This document shows positions 17,361 to 26,961 of a stretch of 64,000 nt of DNA, in pieces. Source of the stretch: Helicobacter anatolicus. Lineage in GTDB: Bacteria > Campylobacterota > Campylobacteria > Campylobacterales > Helicobacteraceae. The notes beneath the pieces are model-generated. The model searched no databases and was not told where the DNA came from. It worked only from the letters and a program-made list of their open reading frames with translations. The translations under genes were made by a program, and so were the position numbers. The DNA lies in assembly GCF_021300615.1 (NCBI RefSeq), contig NZ_JAJTMY010000003.1, positions 222,848 to 286,847 of the forward strand. The letters run 5' to 3'. The first letter of the stretch is position 1. Every line of letters begins with the position of its first letter.

Positions 17361-18176
17361 TTATTCCTTTATTAATTCAAAAATTTGGTGATACAAATGA
17401 GTTTCTAGCTGATGAGCTCTAATATCCTTATCAATTTCTAATTGTTCAAAAGCTTTATGCAGTTTTTCTTTATCATGTCGTGCGGCTAGATTTTTGAATA
17501 ATTTTTTACGCGGTGCGCTAAAGGCAATTTTTAACATATTTTCAAAATTTTCTTTTAGCATGTTCTGATTTTTTTTGACCATAAAAACCGCAGATGTTAC
17601 CTTAGGTATTGGATCAAAAGCAGTATTTGGAACATCAAATAAATATTGTGCTATTCCAAGTGTTTGGGTTAAAACACTTAAAGCACAAAATGCAGATTCT
17701 CCGCATGTTGCACTAAATTTTTGTGCCACTTCTTTTTGCGTCATGACGATAAATCCTTTGCATAAAGGATCTTTTAACGCTTTTAATATAATATGCGTGG
17801 CTACATAATAAGGTAGATTTGATACTAAGATGTAGGGAGTATTATGTAACCAACCCTGCGAATTTTTCAGTTCTAGCACATCTTGATTAATCAATTCAAA
17901 TCTTTTAGAATCTAGCATGCTGCCATATTTTTTTCTAAGTAAAGAACACAAATCACTATCAATTTCATAAGCTTTTATAGGATATAGTTTGAGCAGCTCA
18001 TCGCTCAAATCACCCAAGCCAACCCCAATTTCTATGATTTTTTCATCGCTATATATATTGGGAATGGATTGGACAATTTTATAAACAAAACTTTTGTCTT
18101 TTAAGAAGTTTTGCCCAAACTTTTTTTTTGCCTGATAATGCAAAATATCTCCAAATTTTTGAGAATATTCTAGCAA
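17361..18176 (-). CDS. rsmA: 16S rRNA dimethyladenosine transferase KsgA/RsmA
   Basis: Dimethylates the two adjacent adenosines near the 3' end of 16S rRNA, a late small-subunit maturation check. The 271 residues show KKFGQNFLKD, the SAM-binding motif I (EIGVGLGDLS) and motif IV NLPYYVA. The C-terminal Ser/Pro/Arg region (APRKKLFKNL) fits the family. It begins the minus-strand ksgA-rnj-kdsD set and is divergent from hisF. Confidence 0.94.
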   Translation of the reverse strand: MLEYSQKFGDILHYQAKKKFGQNFLKDKSFVYKIVQSIPNIYSDEKIIEIGVGLGDLSDELLKLYPIKAYEIDSDLCSLLRKKYGSMLDSKRFELINQDVLELKNSQGWLHNTPYILVSNLPYYVATHIILKALKDPLCKGFIVMTQKEVAQKFSATCGESAFCALSVLTQTLGIAQYLFDVPNTAFDPIPKVTSAVFMVKKNQNMLKENFENMLKIAFSAPRKKLFKNLAARHDKEKLHKAFEQLEIDKDIRAHQLETHLYHQIFELIKE

Positions 18177-18238
18177 AATTTTTGTGTTTTTTAAATACTT
18201 AGTAGTGTATCATTATAAATAAAATAAAGGAGCAATTT

Positions 18239-19024
18239 ATGCAGGATTTTGCAAAAAGAATTATACCTTGTCTAGATATCAAAGAGGGTAGGGTAGTAAA
18301 AGGTGTGAATTTTGAGGGATTAAGAGAGATGGGAGATCCTGTAGCTTTAGCAAAAAAATATAGTGATATGGGTGCTGATGAGTTAGTGCTGCTTGATATT
18401 AGTGCTTCTCTTGAAAAAAGATCTATTATGCTAGATGTAGTAAAAAAAGTGTCCAGGGAAGTTTTTATTCCTTTAAGTGTAGGAGGGGGGATTAGTAGTC
18501 TGGAAGATATAAATTGTTTATTAGATTCTGGTGTAGATAAAGTAAGTCTAAATAGCTTTGCTATTAAAAATCCAGAATTTATTACACAAAGTGCAAAAAA
18601 ATTTGGTAGTCAATGTATTATTATAGCTATTGATGTAAAAAAAACGATGCAAACAAAAAGTGGATGGAGTGTTTTTGTTAAAGGGGGTAGTGAGGACACA
18701 CATAAGGATTTGGGAGAATGGATTAGTGAAGTTTGCAATCGGGGCGCAGGAGAGATTTTGTTGACCAGTATGGATTGTGATGGAGTGAAACAAGGTTTTG
18801 ATATAGAATGTTTAGAGTTTGTTAAAAAGCTTGCTAGTGTTCCTGTGATCGCTAGTGGCGGTGCAGGAAAAATGAAAGATTTTTTAGAGATTTTTCAAGA
18901 AGATCCTAAGGGAGAGTGTCTTGCTGATGCGGGACTTGCTGCGAGTATTTTTCATCAAGATATTATTAAGATTCCTGATTTAAAAGCTTATTTGCAATCT
19001 CAAAAAATACCAGTAAGAATTTAA
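18239..19024 (+). CDS. hisF: Imidazole glycerol phosphate synthase cyclase subunit HisF
   Basis: With HisH, cyclises PRFAR to imidazole glycerol phosphate and releases AICAR in histidine synthesis. The 261-residue TIM barrel has PCLDIKEGRVVKGVNF with catalytic Asp (residue 13 here), ELVLLDISAS, LSVGGGI, IIAIDVKK with the second catalytic Asp, LLTSMDCDG and VIASGGAG. No other his gene lies in this window, so the pathway genes are dispersed. H. pylori lacks this pathway as far as I recall. An AAAGGAGCAATTT ribosome site precedes the ATG. Confidence 0.95.
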   Translation: MQDFAKRIIPCLDIKEGRVVKGVNFEGLREMGDPVALAKKYSDMGADELVLLDISASLEKRSIMLDVVKKVSREVFIPLSVGGGISSLEDINCLLDSGVDKVSLNSFAIKNPEFITQSAKKFGSQCIIIAIDVKKTMQTKSGWSVFVKGGSEDTHKDLGEWISEVCNRGAGEILLTSMDCDGVKQGFDIECLEFVKKLASVPVIASGGAGKMKDFLEIFQEDPKGECLADAGLAASIFHQDIIKIPDLKAYLQSQKIPVRI

Positions 19025-19041
19025 AAAATAAAGGTGCGATA

Positions 19042-19611
19042 ATGTTTGTTTGTGCAGGCAATGGAGAAAGTTTTGATCTTGCTATAAATATTGGTGTAGG
19101 GCTTATTGAGAGTGCTATCAACTTAACTCAAATTTGTATCAAAAATAAGCCTAATTTTTTGTGTTTTGTTGGGAGTGCAGGAAGCTATGATTTAAATCTA
19201 CCATTACTTGAGATTTGTGTTAGTCAAGAATCTACTCAAATTGAAACCAGTTTTTTTGAAGATAAAAGTTATGCTCCAATTCAATTACATCAAAAAAGTA
19301 TCGATGATGTTTCATGTGAAACGATTAATAAAATCAAAACCTTAGAACTAAGATCTGTGATTGTAAATTCTAGCAATTACATTACCACTGATATGCAGAT
19401 AGCCAAAAAGTTTTTAAAACAAGGAATTTTGTTAGAAAATATGGAGTTTTATTCTGTGCTTTCTGTGGCAAAAAAAATTCAGATTCCTTGTATGGGGATT
19501 TTTTGTGTAAGTAACTATTGCAATACCCAAGCTCATCAAGATTTTATGAAAAATCATCACATAATAATAAAAAAAATAGAAGAGGTTATAAAAAAAGTAG
19601 TTAGTAAGTAA
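19042..19611 (+). CDS. Nucleoside phosphorylase-like protein
   Basis: The 189-residue protein resembles the PNP/MTA-SAH nucleosidase superfamily: VGSAGSYD near residue 48 (phosphate/ribose loop), ENMEFYSVL near residue 136 (compare the MExxA segment that holds the ribose), and FCVSNYCN near 155, in the place of the catalytic Asp loop. It is shorter than classic enzymes (about 230), and the catalytic Asp is replaced by Asn in VSN, so activity is uncertain. It follows hisF by 17 bases and probably shares its transcript. A degraded copy of its 3' end lies about 500 bases downstream. Confidence 0.65.
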   Translation: MFVCAGNGESFDLAINIGVGLIESAINLTQICIKNKPNFLCFVGSAGSYDLNLPLLEICVSQESTQIETSFFEDKSYAPIQLHQKSIDDVSCETINKIKTLELRSVIVNSSNYITTDMQIAKKFLKQGILLENMEFYSVLSVAKKIQIPCMGIFCVSNYCNTQAHQDFMKNHHIIIKKIEEVIKKVVSK

Positions 19612-19630
19612 TACTTGATAAAAAAAGGTA

Positions 19631-19834
19631 TTATTGTAAATCTTGTCTTAGTGTGCAAAGAAGAAAGCAGAATACTCCTAAAATTATAAGCACACCCCAC
19701 CAAAAACCTACCAAACAAAATAAGGCAGTTAAAATTACCCCACAAAGACCTAAAAAAGGATACTTGATAATTGTTTTTATAAATATAAAAAGAATGAGTA
19801 AGGCCGCAAAAAACAATAAAATCATTATTTCCAT
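19631..19834 (-). CDS. Small inner-membrane protein (67 aa)
   Basis: Unknown function. Two or three hydrophobic helices fill almost the whole 67 residues (ILLFFAALLILFIFI and two more), ending in a short polar tail (TLRQDLQ). The start ATG at 19834 has a good AGGAAGG ribosome site six bases upstream on the minus strand, which argues for a real gene. An overlapping plus-strand frame of similar size has no such site. It converges on the phosphorylase gene. Confidence 0.55.
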   Translation of the reverse strand: MEIMILLFFAALLILFIFIKTIIKYPFLGLCGVILTALFCLVGFWWGVLIILGVFCFLLCTLRQDLQ

Positions 19835-20027
19835 TTAAAACCTTCCTAATATAGTAAGTTAGCCTCTCCTCCCCTATTTGTTTTTAAACTTAAATAAAGT
19901 TTATTTGAAAACTGAAGCACATTTTTATTATACATAATTTTCAATGAAGCTTATATTAAGAGTTGTTAAGCAAAGGCTTAATTTTATAACTTCTAGTTTA
20001 TCTTTTTAAATTATTAAAAGAATTAAA

Positions 20028-20105
20028 ATTAGGATTTTTGTGTAAGTAACTATTGCAATAATTTATCAAGATTGTTTGAAAAATTATCTCAGCTACTAGA
20101 AATTA
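20028..20105 (+). pseudogene. Partial decayed duplicate of the nucleoside phosphorylase 3' end
   Basis: Bases 20035-20060 are identical over 26 positions to 19500-19525 inside the phosphorylase gene (the FCVSNYCN segment). Similarity continues, with a small gap, through TCAAGATT and GAAAAAT. It has no start, and the frame breaks soon after. This is a leftover of a local duplication. Confidence 0.65.
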
Positions 20106-20176
20106 GAAAATTTTATAGGAGGAGCAAGAAGCTATTTTATAGTTTTAGTTAAAAAGATAGAGGGGTAATGTTTTGC

Positions 20177-20182
20177 TATAAT
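20177..20182 (+). promoter_or_regulatory. Probable -10 box for rlmN
   Basis: A perfect TATAAT preceded by TTTTGC lies about 30 bases before the rlmN start, at the usual place for a sigma-70 -10 element in this AT-rich genome. No convincing -35 is seen. Confidence 0.5.
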
Positions 20183-20211
20183 TTTAAATTAAATTAGAGT
20201 AGAGATGAGTG

Positions 20212-21288
20212 ATGCAAAATATTTATAATTTTACTTTAAAAGAATTGGAAGAAAAAATGCAACCGGCATTTCGTGCCAAGCAGATTTATCATTGGTTGTA
20301 TGTTAAATACACGCAAGATTTTGATTCTATGCAGAATCTACCAAAAGATTTGAAAGAGACACTTAAAAAAGATTATAAAATTCAACATTTGGAGATAATT
20401 AAAGTAGAGATTTCAAAAGATGGGACAAAAAAATATCTTTTTAAGACATTAGATGGGTTTAGCTTTGAGAGTGTTTTTATCAAAATGCGAGATAAAAAGC
20501 TTGATGAAAATGGAAATGTTTTAGAAGGGGAGCGATATACTTTTTGTCTTTCCAGTCAGATTGGTTGTAAGGTAGGTTGCGCTTTTTGTTTTACTGCAAA
20601 AGGTGGTTTTGTGAGAGATTTAAGTGCAGGAGAGATTGTTGAACAGGTAGTGCGATTGAAAAAGGATAATGATTTATTACCAGAAAAGCGTGTAAATATT
20701 GTCTTTATGGGAATGGGAGAACCACTAAATAATTTAGATAATGTAGCTCAGGCTATAAAAGTGATTAGTCAGCTTGATGGTTTATCTATTTCTCCAAGAC
20801 GACAAACAATTTCTACAAGTGGTATTGCCCCTAGAATCAAAAAACTTGGAGAGTTGAATTTAGGGGTACAGTTAGCAATTTCACTACATGCAGTGGATAA
20901 TGCATTGCGTACTAAGCTTATTCCTATGAATAAGGCTTATAATATAGAAAGTATTATTGAAGCTGTTCGAGAATTTCCTGTAGATACACGAAAAAAAATT
21001 ATGTTTGAATATCTTGTGATCAAGGATGTAAATGATGATATTAAAAGTGCTAAGACGCTTTTAAAATTACTCAATGGCTTGCAGGCTAAAGTAAATTTGA
21101 TTTTATTTAATCCTCATGAAGGTTCAGAATTTAAGCGTCCAGAGATGAAAAAAGTTAAAGAATTTGCAGATTTTTTGGTAAAAAGAGGATTGCTTGCAAC
21201 AATTAGAGAATCAAAAGGAATAGATATTTCTGCAGCATGTGGACAGTTAAGAGAAAAAGAGTTGAAAGTTTCACATGAAACATTATAA
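20212..21288 (+). CDS. rlmN: 23S rRNA (adenine-C2)-methyltransferase RlmN
   Basis: Radical SAM enzyme that methylates C2 of A2503 in 23S rRNA and of A37 in some tRNAs. The 358-residue form shows the N-terminal helical domain with [11 protein letters not shown], the radical SAM cluster motif [30 protein letters not shown] and the methyl-carrying Cys near the C-terminus (SAACGQL). A GTG three bases upstream (20209) is also possible; ATG at 20212 is preferred. It is followed by a 32-codon gene and queH in the same direction. Confidence 0.95.
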   Translation: MQNIYNFTLKELEEKMQPAFRAKQIYHWLYVKYTQDFDSMQNLPKDLKETLKKDYKIQHLEIIKVEISKDGTKKYLFKTLDGFSFESVFIKMRDKKLDENGNVLEGERYTFCLSSQIGCKVGCAFCFTAKGGFVRDLSAGEIVEQVVRLKKDNDLLPEKRVNIVFMGMGEPLNNLDNVAQAIKVISQLDGLSISPRRQTISTSGIAPRIKKLGELNLGVQLAISLHAVDNALRTKLIPMNKAYNIESIIEAVREFPVDTRKKIMFEYLVIKDVNDDIKSAKTLLKLLNGLQAKVNLILFNPHEGSEFKRPEMKKVKEFADFLVKRGLLATIRESKGIDISAACGQLREKELKVSHETL

Positions 21289-21307
21289 AATACCACAGGA
21301 ATAAAAT

Positions 21308-21406
21308 ATGGAACTTGTCGATTTATTATTGTTAATTTTTATTATTGTTGTTTTGTGTATTGGTGTGGGATATTATATTTTTATGGTTTTAAAAAAGGAA
21401 GATTAG
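21308..21406 (+). CDS. 32-residue single-span membrane peptide
   Basis: A short gene: ATG behind ACAGGAATAAAAT, then MELVDLLLLIFIIVVLCIG, an extended hydrophobic span to YYIFMVL, and a KKED tail. Its TAG directly abuts the queH ATG, and it starts 19 bases after the rlmN stop, so it fits an operon rlmN-small-queH. The positive-inside C-terminal lysines suggest N-out/C-in topology. Function unknown; small membrane proteins often tune a larger partner. Confidence 0.55.
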   Translation: MELVDLLLLIFIIVVLCIGVGYYIFMVLKKED

Positions 21407-22540
21407 ATGTTAGTACATATTTGTTGCTCAGTAGATAGTCATTATTTTTTAAGCGAACTGCAAAAAGCCTATCCTGATGAAAAATTGATAGGATTTTTTT
21501 ACAATCCCAATATTCATCCCAAAAGTGAACACGACTTACGACTTGCTGATGTGCAAAGAAGTTGTGATATGTTAGGGATTGAATTATTATGCGGCGAATG
21601 GGACATGGATTCTTGGCTCGATGGAGTAAAAGGGCTTGAAGAAGAGCCAGAAAAAGGAGAACGTTGTGTGAAGTGCTTTGATATTAGGCTTGCACGTAGC
21701 GCTGCTGAAAGTAAAAAAATAGGTGAAAAAAGATTTACTACAACCCTGCTTTCTTCACCGATGAAAGAACAAGAGAGATTGTTTATTGAAGGTGATAATA
21801 TTGCAAGTGCTTATGATTTGGATTTTGTAAAAATAAATGTGCGCGCTAATGGTGGTGTACAAAAACAAAATGAGTTGGCAAAAAAGGATAACTTATATCG
21901 TCAGAATTATTGTGGTTGTAAATTTGCATTAGCTAAACAGCGTGAAAAGCAAAATAAAACAAGTTTAGAAATGTTAAGCGACCTGTTTAACCCTAAGCCA
22001 CTGGGTAGTATTGAGGAGAGGCAAGAGGTTTTTGCAAAAAGAGATAATTTGGAAAAAACACATTCTCCTTATTTATTAATACAGCGAAAATATCAAGTTT
22101 TTAGAATTCTTTCTTCAAGTCTTATGGATTTTACAGATTGTGCCCTACCGCATTATGTGTTAGCAAACTCACAAAGTAAAAAAAAGACAAAGATACCAAA
22201 AATTTTATGGGTTAAACCAAAAATAAGTTTGCCAGAGCATTTGCAAAAAAAATATCAAAGTGGGGATTATCAAATTGGTTATTCGAGCAAAGATGATAGC
22301 ATGTTTGTTCCTTTGGAATTTGTTAATTTTATGTTTGCCACACAATTTCAAAATATTTTAGATTTAAAATCAAATTCATGGAATCTAGAAAAAGAAATGG
22401 AACTTAGGATAGCTCTATGTGGATACCAAAGTCTTAATGCGATATTTGTTGTTTCTAAAAAGATTGATGAAAATCTTAGCGTGGAAGTGCAAAGTATTTT
22501 TCAAGAAGAGAATATTTTTAGAGTTGTTGAATTTCTATAA
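21407..22540 (+). CDS. queH: Epoxyqueuosine reductase QueH
   Basis: Reduces epoxyqueuosine to queuosine in tRNA, the non-cobalamin alternative to QueG. The 377-residue protein starts with the DUF208 signature LVHICCSVDS containing the vicinal Cys pair C6-C7, then FYNPNIHP, RCVKCFD and YCGCKF, giving Cys clusters for iron-sulfur and metal binding. The C-terminal 150 residues or so are a lineage-specific extension without a motif I recognise. Transcribed after rlmN, another RNA-modifying enzyme. Confidence 0.9.
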   Translation: MLVHICCSVDSHYFLSELQKAYPDEKLIGFFYNPNIHPKSEHDLRLADVQRSCDMLGIELLCGEWDMDSWLDGVKGLEEEPEKGERCVKCFDIRLARSAAESKKIGEKRFTTTLLSSPMKEQERLFIEGDNIASAYDLDFVKINVRANGGVQKQNELAKKDNLYRQNYCGCKFALAKQREKQNKTSLEMLSDLFNPKPLGSIEERQEVFAKRDNLEKTHSPYLLIQRKYQVFRILSSSLMDFTDCALPHYVLANSQSKKKTKIPKILWVKPKISLPEHLQKKYQSGDYQIGYSSKDDSMFVPLEFVNFMFATQFQNILDLKSNSWNLEKEMELRIALCGYQSLNAIFVVSKKIDENLSVEVQSIFQEENIFRVVEFL

Positions 22541-22605
22541 AATTTAAGTTTATTTTTGATAAAATTCAGGCTATAAAAAACTAAAAAAATCTTTAGGATA
22601 ATGAA

Positions 22606-23058
22606 ATGCTAGATATTAATAAGATTAAGAAAATTTTGCCACATCGTTACCCAATGTTGCTTGTAGACAGGGTGATTGAAATCAATAAAGGGCAAGATAT
22701 TCTTGCTTATAAAAACGTCACTACAAATGAAGAAATTTTTGAAGGGCATTTTCCTGGACAGCCAATTTATCCGGGTGTAATGATTGTTGAGGGCATGGCA
22801 CAAGCAGGTGGCATATTAGCATTTGTTAGCACCTGGGGTGAGGATTATGAAGCGGCTAAGGGTAAAATTGTTTATTTTATGACAATTGATAGGGTAAAGT
22901 TTAGAATCCCTGTGATTCCTGGAGATCGATTGATTTATAAATTGAGTGTGATTAAAAACAAAGGGGCTGTGTGGCAACTTGATGCGAAAGCTTATGTCGA
23001 TGATGAGCTTGTCGCAGAAGCTGAGTTAAAAGCAATGATAGCTGATAAAAAAGATTAA
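22606..23058 (+). CDS. fabZ: 3-hydroxyacyl-ACP dehydratase FabZ
   Basis: Dehydrates beta-hydroxyacyl-ACP in fatty acid elongation. The 150-residue hotdog protein has LPHRYPMLLVDR and the active-site helix EGHFPGQPIYPGVMIVEGMAQ, with H48 and E62. It is the first gene of a long co-directional set (fabZ-lpxA-clpX-mreB-mreC) that I recall in the same order in H. pylori. Supplying both membrane and lipid A acyl chains, it fits beside lpxA. Confidence 0.96.
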   Translation: MLDINKIKKILPHRYPMLLVDRVIEINKGQDILAYKNVTTNEEIFEGHFPGQPIYPGVMIVEGMAQAGGILAFVSTWGEDYEAAKGKIVYFMTIDRVKFRIPVIPGDRLIYKLSVIKNKGAVWQLDAKAYVDDELVAEAELKAMIADKKD

Positions 23059-23069
23059 AAGGAGCTAGA

Positions 23070-23873
23070 GTGGAAGAAGTATGCAATACAATTGCTAAAA
23101 CTGCTGTAATTTCCCCCAAAGCAGAGATTGGAAAAAATGTTAGTATTGGTGATTTTTGTGTAATTGGTGATGGAGTAAAAATTGGTGATGGCACAAAACT
23201 ATATAATGGAGTAACAGTTATTGGGAACACAACAATTGGTAAAAATAATACCATTTTTCCTTACGCAGTTTTAGGCACAATACCTCAAGATTTAAAATAT
23301 CATGGCGAAGAGGTTTTTTTGGAGATCGGAGATAATAATATTATTCGTGAACATTGCATGTTTAATCCTGGGACTGAGGGGGGCGGCAAGAAAACTATCA
23401 TTGGCAATAATAATCTTTTTATGGCATTTGTACACATTGCACATGATTGTATTATCGGTAATCATTGTATCTTAGCAAATAATGCTACATTAGGTGGACA
23501 TGTTGAAGTTGGAGATTATGTAAATTTAGGAGGGCTTAGCGCAGTGCATCAATTTGTAAAAATTGGTGATGCGGTAATGGTAGGAGGAGGGTCTATGCTT
23601 ACACAAGATGCACCTCCTTATTGTATTTTAGAAGGAAATCGTGCGGTAATTCGTGGATTAAATCGTCATCGTTTGCGTTTATTATTTTCTCATGAAGATG
23701 TAGATTATATTAATGCGTTATATAAGCGTCTTTTTTCAAAAGAGGGCTTGCTTAGTGATTTAACAAAGCAAGAATTGCAAAAAGATCCTGAAAATATTTT
23801 TGTAAAAAAAATTTGTAATTTTATTATGAACTCTCAAAGAGGAATACCTGTTAAAAGGGGTGATAATGAGTGA
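23070..23873 (+). CDS. lpxA: UDP-N-acetylglucosamine acyltransferase LpxA
   Basis: First step of lipid A synthesis: 3-O-acylation of UDP-GlcNAc. The 267-residue trimeric left-handed beta helix is visible as hexapeptide repeats ([21 protein letters not shown]), with the active-site [21 protein letters not shown] and the C-terminal helical domain. It uses a GTG start behind AAAAGGAG. It overlaps clpX by 8 bases. Acyl chain selectivity cannot be read by eye. Confidence 0.95.
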   Translation: MEEVCNTIAKTAVISPKAEIGKNVSIGDFCVIGDGVKIGDGTKLYNGVTVIGNTTIGKNNTIFPYAVLGTIPQDLKYHGEEVFLEIGDNNIIREHCMFNPGTEGGGKKTIIGNNNLFMAFVHIAHDCIIGNHCILANNATLGGHVEVGDYVNLGGLSAVHQFVKIGDAVMVGGGSMLTQDAPPYCILEGNRAVIRGLNRHRLRLLFSHEDVDYINALYKRLFSKEGLLSDLTKQELQKDPENIFVKKICNFIMNSQRGIPVKRGDNE

Positions 23874-25143
23874 TAAAATTATGCAATGTAGTTTTTGTGG
23901 CAGAGAAGGTTCTCAAAGAGAGCAATTTATTAGTGGTAACAAAGGGAGTGATTCTAAAGAAGTTTATATTTGTAAATTTTGTATTGCTTATTTGTGTCAA
24001 ACTTATCAAAGTCTCCCAGAAAATGAAGACTTTTTTAATCAACAAGAGGAAGTGGTGCTAGATTCTATACCTACACCAAAAGAATTAAAACAAAAACTTG
24101 ATGATTATGTAATTGGACAAGAGAGGGCGAAAAAAGTTTTTTCTGTGGCAATTTATAATCACTACAAGAGAATTTTAAGTAAACAAGAGATAGATGATGA
24201 TGTAGAGATTGCTAAATCCAATATTTTATTTATTGGACCTACAGGCAGCGGAAAAACCTTATTAGCACAAACTATTGCTAAAGCGTTGGATATTCCTATT
24301 GCAATTTGCGATGCTACAAGTCTTACAGAAGCAGGTTATGTGGGAGAAGATGTAGAAAATATTTTAACAAGACTTTTGCAAGCAGCAGATGGTGATGTAG
24401 CGCGTGCACAAAGAGGGATTGTTTTTATTGATGAGATTGATAAAATTTCTCGTCTTTCTGAAAATCGTTCTATTACAAGAGATGTAAGTGGCGAGGGCGT
24501 GCAGCAAGCATTGTTAAAAATTATTGAGGGAAGTGTGGTAAATATCCCGCCAAAAGGTGGTAGAAAACATCCTAATCAAGATTTTATCCAGATAGATACA
24601 AGTGATATTTTGTTTATTTGCGGGGGAGCTTTTGATGGCTTGACAGATATTATTAAAAGACGAATGGGTAAAAGCGTTCTAGGCTTTGGGACTGATAAAA
24701 AAGAAGTTTTGAGCGATGAGAATATCTTACATCTTGTAGAATCAGATGACTTAATTTCTTATGGAATGATTCCAGAGTTTATTGGAAGATTGCATGTGGT
24801 AGCAACGCTAGAGATGATTACTAAAGAAGCGATGATTAATATTATGACAAAGCCTAAAAATTCTATCATTAAGCAGTATCAAAAACTTTTTGAACTTGAT
24901 GAGACAAAGTTGATTTTTGAAACTGAGGCTTTGGAAAAAATTGCAGATTTGGCTATTATTCGCAAGACTGGTGCAAGAGGGCTGCGTACAATAGTAGAAG
25001 AAGTATGTACAGATGTAATGTTTGATCTTCCGGAAATGAAGGGGTATGAAATTGTGATTACAGCAGATGCAGTTGAAGGTAAGGCTAAACCGTTGTTAAT
25101 TAAAAAACATCAAAAGTTAAAGGATAAAAATGCTGTTGGATAA
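23866..25143 (+). CDS. clpX: ATP-dependent Clp protease ATP-binding subunit ClpX
   Basis: AAA+ unfoldase that feeds substrates to ClpP. The 425 residues show the N-terminal zinc domain (C8, C11, C36, C39: CSFC ... CKFC), Walker A GPTGSGKT, Walker B IVFIDEID, the pore-loop and RKH segment (GGRKHPNQ) and the IGF-type ClpP loop region (GFGTDKK). The ATG at 23866 follows AAAAGGGG and is preferred over a GTG six bases earlier. It overlaps lpxA by 8 and mreB by 14 bases. Confidence 0.96.
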   Translation: MSDKIMQCSFCGREGSQREQFISGNKGSDSKEVYICKFCIAYLCQTYQSLPENEDFFNQQEEVVLDSIPTPKELKQKLDDYVIGQERAKKVFSVAIYNHYKRILSKQEIDDDVEIAKSNILFIGPTGSGKTLLAQTIAKALDIPIAICDATSLTEAGYVGEDVENILTRLLQAADGDVARAQRGIVFIDEIDKISRLSENRSITRDVSGEGVQQALLKIIEGSVVNIPPKGGRKHPNQDFIQIDTSDILFICGGAFDGLTDIIKRRMGKSVLGFGTDKKEVLSDENILHLVESDDLISYGMIPEFIGRLHVVATLEMITKEAMINIMTKPKNSIIKQYQKLFELDETKLIFETEALEKIADLAIIRKTGARGLRTIVEEVCTDVMFDLPEMKGYEIVITADAVEGKAKPLLIKKHQKLKDKNAVG

Positions 25144-26167
25144 ACTTATAGGACTTTTTTCTTATGATATTGCCATAGATTTGGGGACGGCTAATACCGT
25201 AGTTTCTGTAAAAGGACAGGGGATTATTATTAATGAGCCTTCTATTGTTGCTGTAAAAACAGATCGTTTTGATGGTTATGGGGATGTTTTGGCAGTGGGG
25301 AAAGAGGCTAAGGAAATGATTGGAAAAACCCCGGGTAGTATTCGGGCAATTCGTCCAATGAAAGATGGCGTAATTGCAGATTTTGATATTACAGAAAAAA
25401 TGATTCGATACTTTATTGAAAAGGCACATAAAAGAAAAACACTAATTCGCCCTCGTGTAATGGTTTGTGTGCCTTATGGATTAACAGGTGTTGAGAGAAA
25501 AGCGGTTAAAGAGTCTGCAATGAGCGCAGGTGCTAGAGATGTTTCTTTGATTGAAGAACCCATGGCAGCGGCAATTGGTGCAGGACTTCCTATTAGAGAG
25601 CCACAGGGGAGTTTGATTGTAGATATTGGTGGCGGAACTACAGAAATTGGCGTAATTTCTCTTGGTGGTCTTGTAATTAGTAAGTCTATTCGTGTTGCTG
25701 GTGATAAGATTGATTATGCAATTGTGGATTATATCCGTAAAAAATATAATCTCGTGATTGGTGAGAGAACAGGCGAGGATATTAAAATTGCAATAGGTTG
25801 TGCATATCCTCAAGATCCGCCTTTGACACTTCGCGTAAAAGGAAAGGATCAAGTAAGTGGGTTATTAAATTCCATTGAATTGAGTAGCGAAGATGTAAGA
25901 GAGGCAATCAAACATCAACTTCAAGAAATTGGCAATACCTTAAAAAATATTTTGGAGGAGATTCCACCAGATTTAGCAGGTGATATTGTAGAAAATGGTG
26001 TTGTGCTTACAGGTGGTGGAGCATTAATTAGAGGATTAGACCGTTATCTTTCTGATGTTGTAAAATTGCCTGTGGTAGTGGGCAATGAGCCTCTTCTTGC
26101 TGTAGCAAAAGGAACAAGCGAGGCATTGGAGAATATGGATTTATTGCAGAATCTAAAGTATGATTGA
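25130..26167 (+). CDS. mreB: Rod shape-determining protein MreB
   Basis: Actin-like filament protein that organises cell-wall elongation under the inner membrane. The 345 residues show the actin-ATPase motifs: phosphate-1 [10 protein letters not shown], phosphate-2 [14 protein letters not shown], adenosine loop [10 protein letters not shown], and the [11 protein letters not shown] helix. It overlaps clpX (14 bases) and mreC (1 base if mreC starts at 26167), giving tight coupling. Confidence 0.97.
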   Translation: MLLDKLIGLFSYDIAIDLGTANTVVSVKGQGIIINEPSIVAVKTDRFDGYGDVLAVGKEAKEMIGKTPGSIRAIRPMKDGVIADFDITEKMIRYFIEKAHKRKTLIRPRVMVCVPYGLTGVERKAVKESAMSAGARDVSLIEEPMAAAIGAGLPIREPQGSLIVDIGGGTTEIGVISLGGLVISKSIRVAGDKIDYAIVDYIRKKYNLVIGERTGEDIKIAIGCAYPQDPPLTLRVKGKDQVSGLLNSIELSSEDVREAIKHQLQEIGNTLKNILEEIPPDLAGDIVENGVVLTGGGALIRGLDRYLSDVVKLPVVVGNEPLLAVAKGTSEALENMDLLQNLKYD

Positions 26168-26961
26168 TGCGTTATAAATTTTTGGTTTTTTTGTTAGTTT
26201 GCCTGAGTGTTTTTGCTATTTTTTTTGAATCAAATACGAAGGCAAGAAAAGCCATTTTTTTGTTAACTGATAATATTAAGAGTAGTTATCATCATTTGCT
26301 ATCTTTGTCAAAAGATAGTTATGATAAGTTTTTTGCCCAAGCTAAAACGATTGGGATTTATAAAGAAAAATATCAAGAATACCAAAAGCTTGCTTTAGAA
26401 TTGCAAGATACAAAAGATAAGCTTGATAGAGTATTGAAATTTTACCCTCAGTTAAACCTTTTTGATAAGCATATTTTTTCTCCCGTAATGGCGATGTCTT
26501 ATGTCGAACTTTCACAGTATAATAGAGTTTGGTTAAATAGTAATTTTAAAAAATATTCTTCAGATTCTATTTTTGGTTTGGTTCGAGATGGATATGCATT
26601 AGGGATTGCAGTCGTGGAAAACGAAAGATTATTGGGGCTTTTTAATGGTGATGAAAAATGTAGCTATAGTGTGTATATTGGAGAAAATAAAACTCCTGCA
26701 CTTATTCATTTTGACCCTGATGATAAGGATAGGTTGTTGGCTGATTTTATCCCGCAGTACTATCAAATTGCAGTGGGTGATGAGGTTGTAACAAGTGGTC
26801 TTGATGGAATTTTTATAGAAAATATTCCTGTGGGCAAGGTGGAAAAAATTATAGATAGTAGTGGCTATGTTACGGCAAAAATTGTGCCTTATGCAAAAAA
26901 AAAGGCACCAACATATCTTTGGATTATTGATAGGACGCAAGATGAAGATACTACAAAATGA
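26167..26961 (+). CDS. mreC: Rod shape-determining protein MreC
   Basis: Bitopic periplasmic scaffold that links MreB and the cell-wall synthases. The 264 residues begin with one N-terminal membrane helix (FLVFLLVCLSVFAIFF), then a coiled coil (about 60-95) and the two-barrel MreC core with VVTSGLDGIFIENIPVGKV. The ATG at 26167 shares its A with the mreB stop; a TTG three bases earlier is possible. No mreD or pbp2 follows; glycosyltransferase genes follow instead. Confidence 0.93.
   Translation: MRYKFLVFLLVCLSVFAIFFESNTKARKAIFLLTDNIKSSYHHLLSLSKDSYDKFFAQAKTIGIYKEKYQEYQKLALELQDTKDKLDRVLKFYPQLNLFDKHIFSPVMAMSYVELSQYNRVWLNSNFKKYSSDSIFGLVRDGYALGIAVVENERLLGLFNGDEKCSYSVYIGENKTPALIHFDPDDKDRLLADFIPQYYQIAVGDEVVTSGLDGIFIENIPVGKVEKIIDSSGYVTAKIVPYAKKKAPTYLWIIDRTQDEDTTK

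Larger units (their letters stand above)
19835..20208. other. Intergenic region with decayed phosphorylase 3' end and rlmN promoter
   Basis: This 374-base AT-rich gap separates the small membrane gene and rlmN, which are divergent. Apart from the phosphorylase fragment at 20028-20105 and the -10 box at 20177, I see nothing coding. Confidence 0.6.

Noticed and set aside
19653..19838. Plus-strand frame opposite the 67-residue membrane protein
   Set aside because: No ribosome site; composition is the basic/proline mirror image of the hydrophobic minus-strand gene.
26861..26941. Upstream extension of the 684-residue glycosyltransferase gene inside mreC
   Set aside because: The ATG at 26942 has AGGACGCAAG before it and needs little overlap; the 27 extra residues lie wholly in mreC coding sequence.
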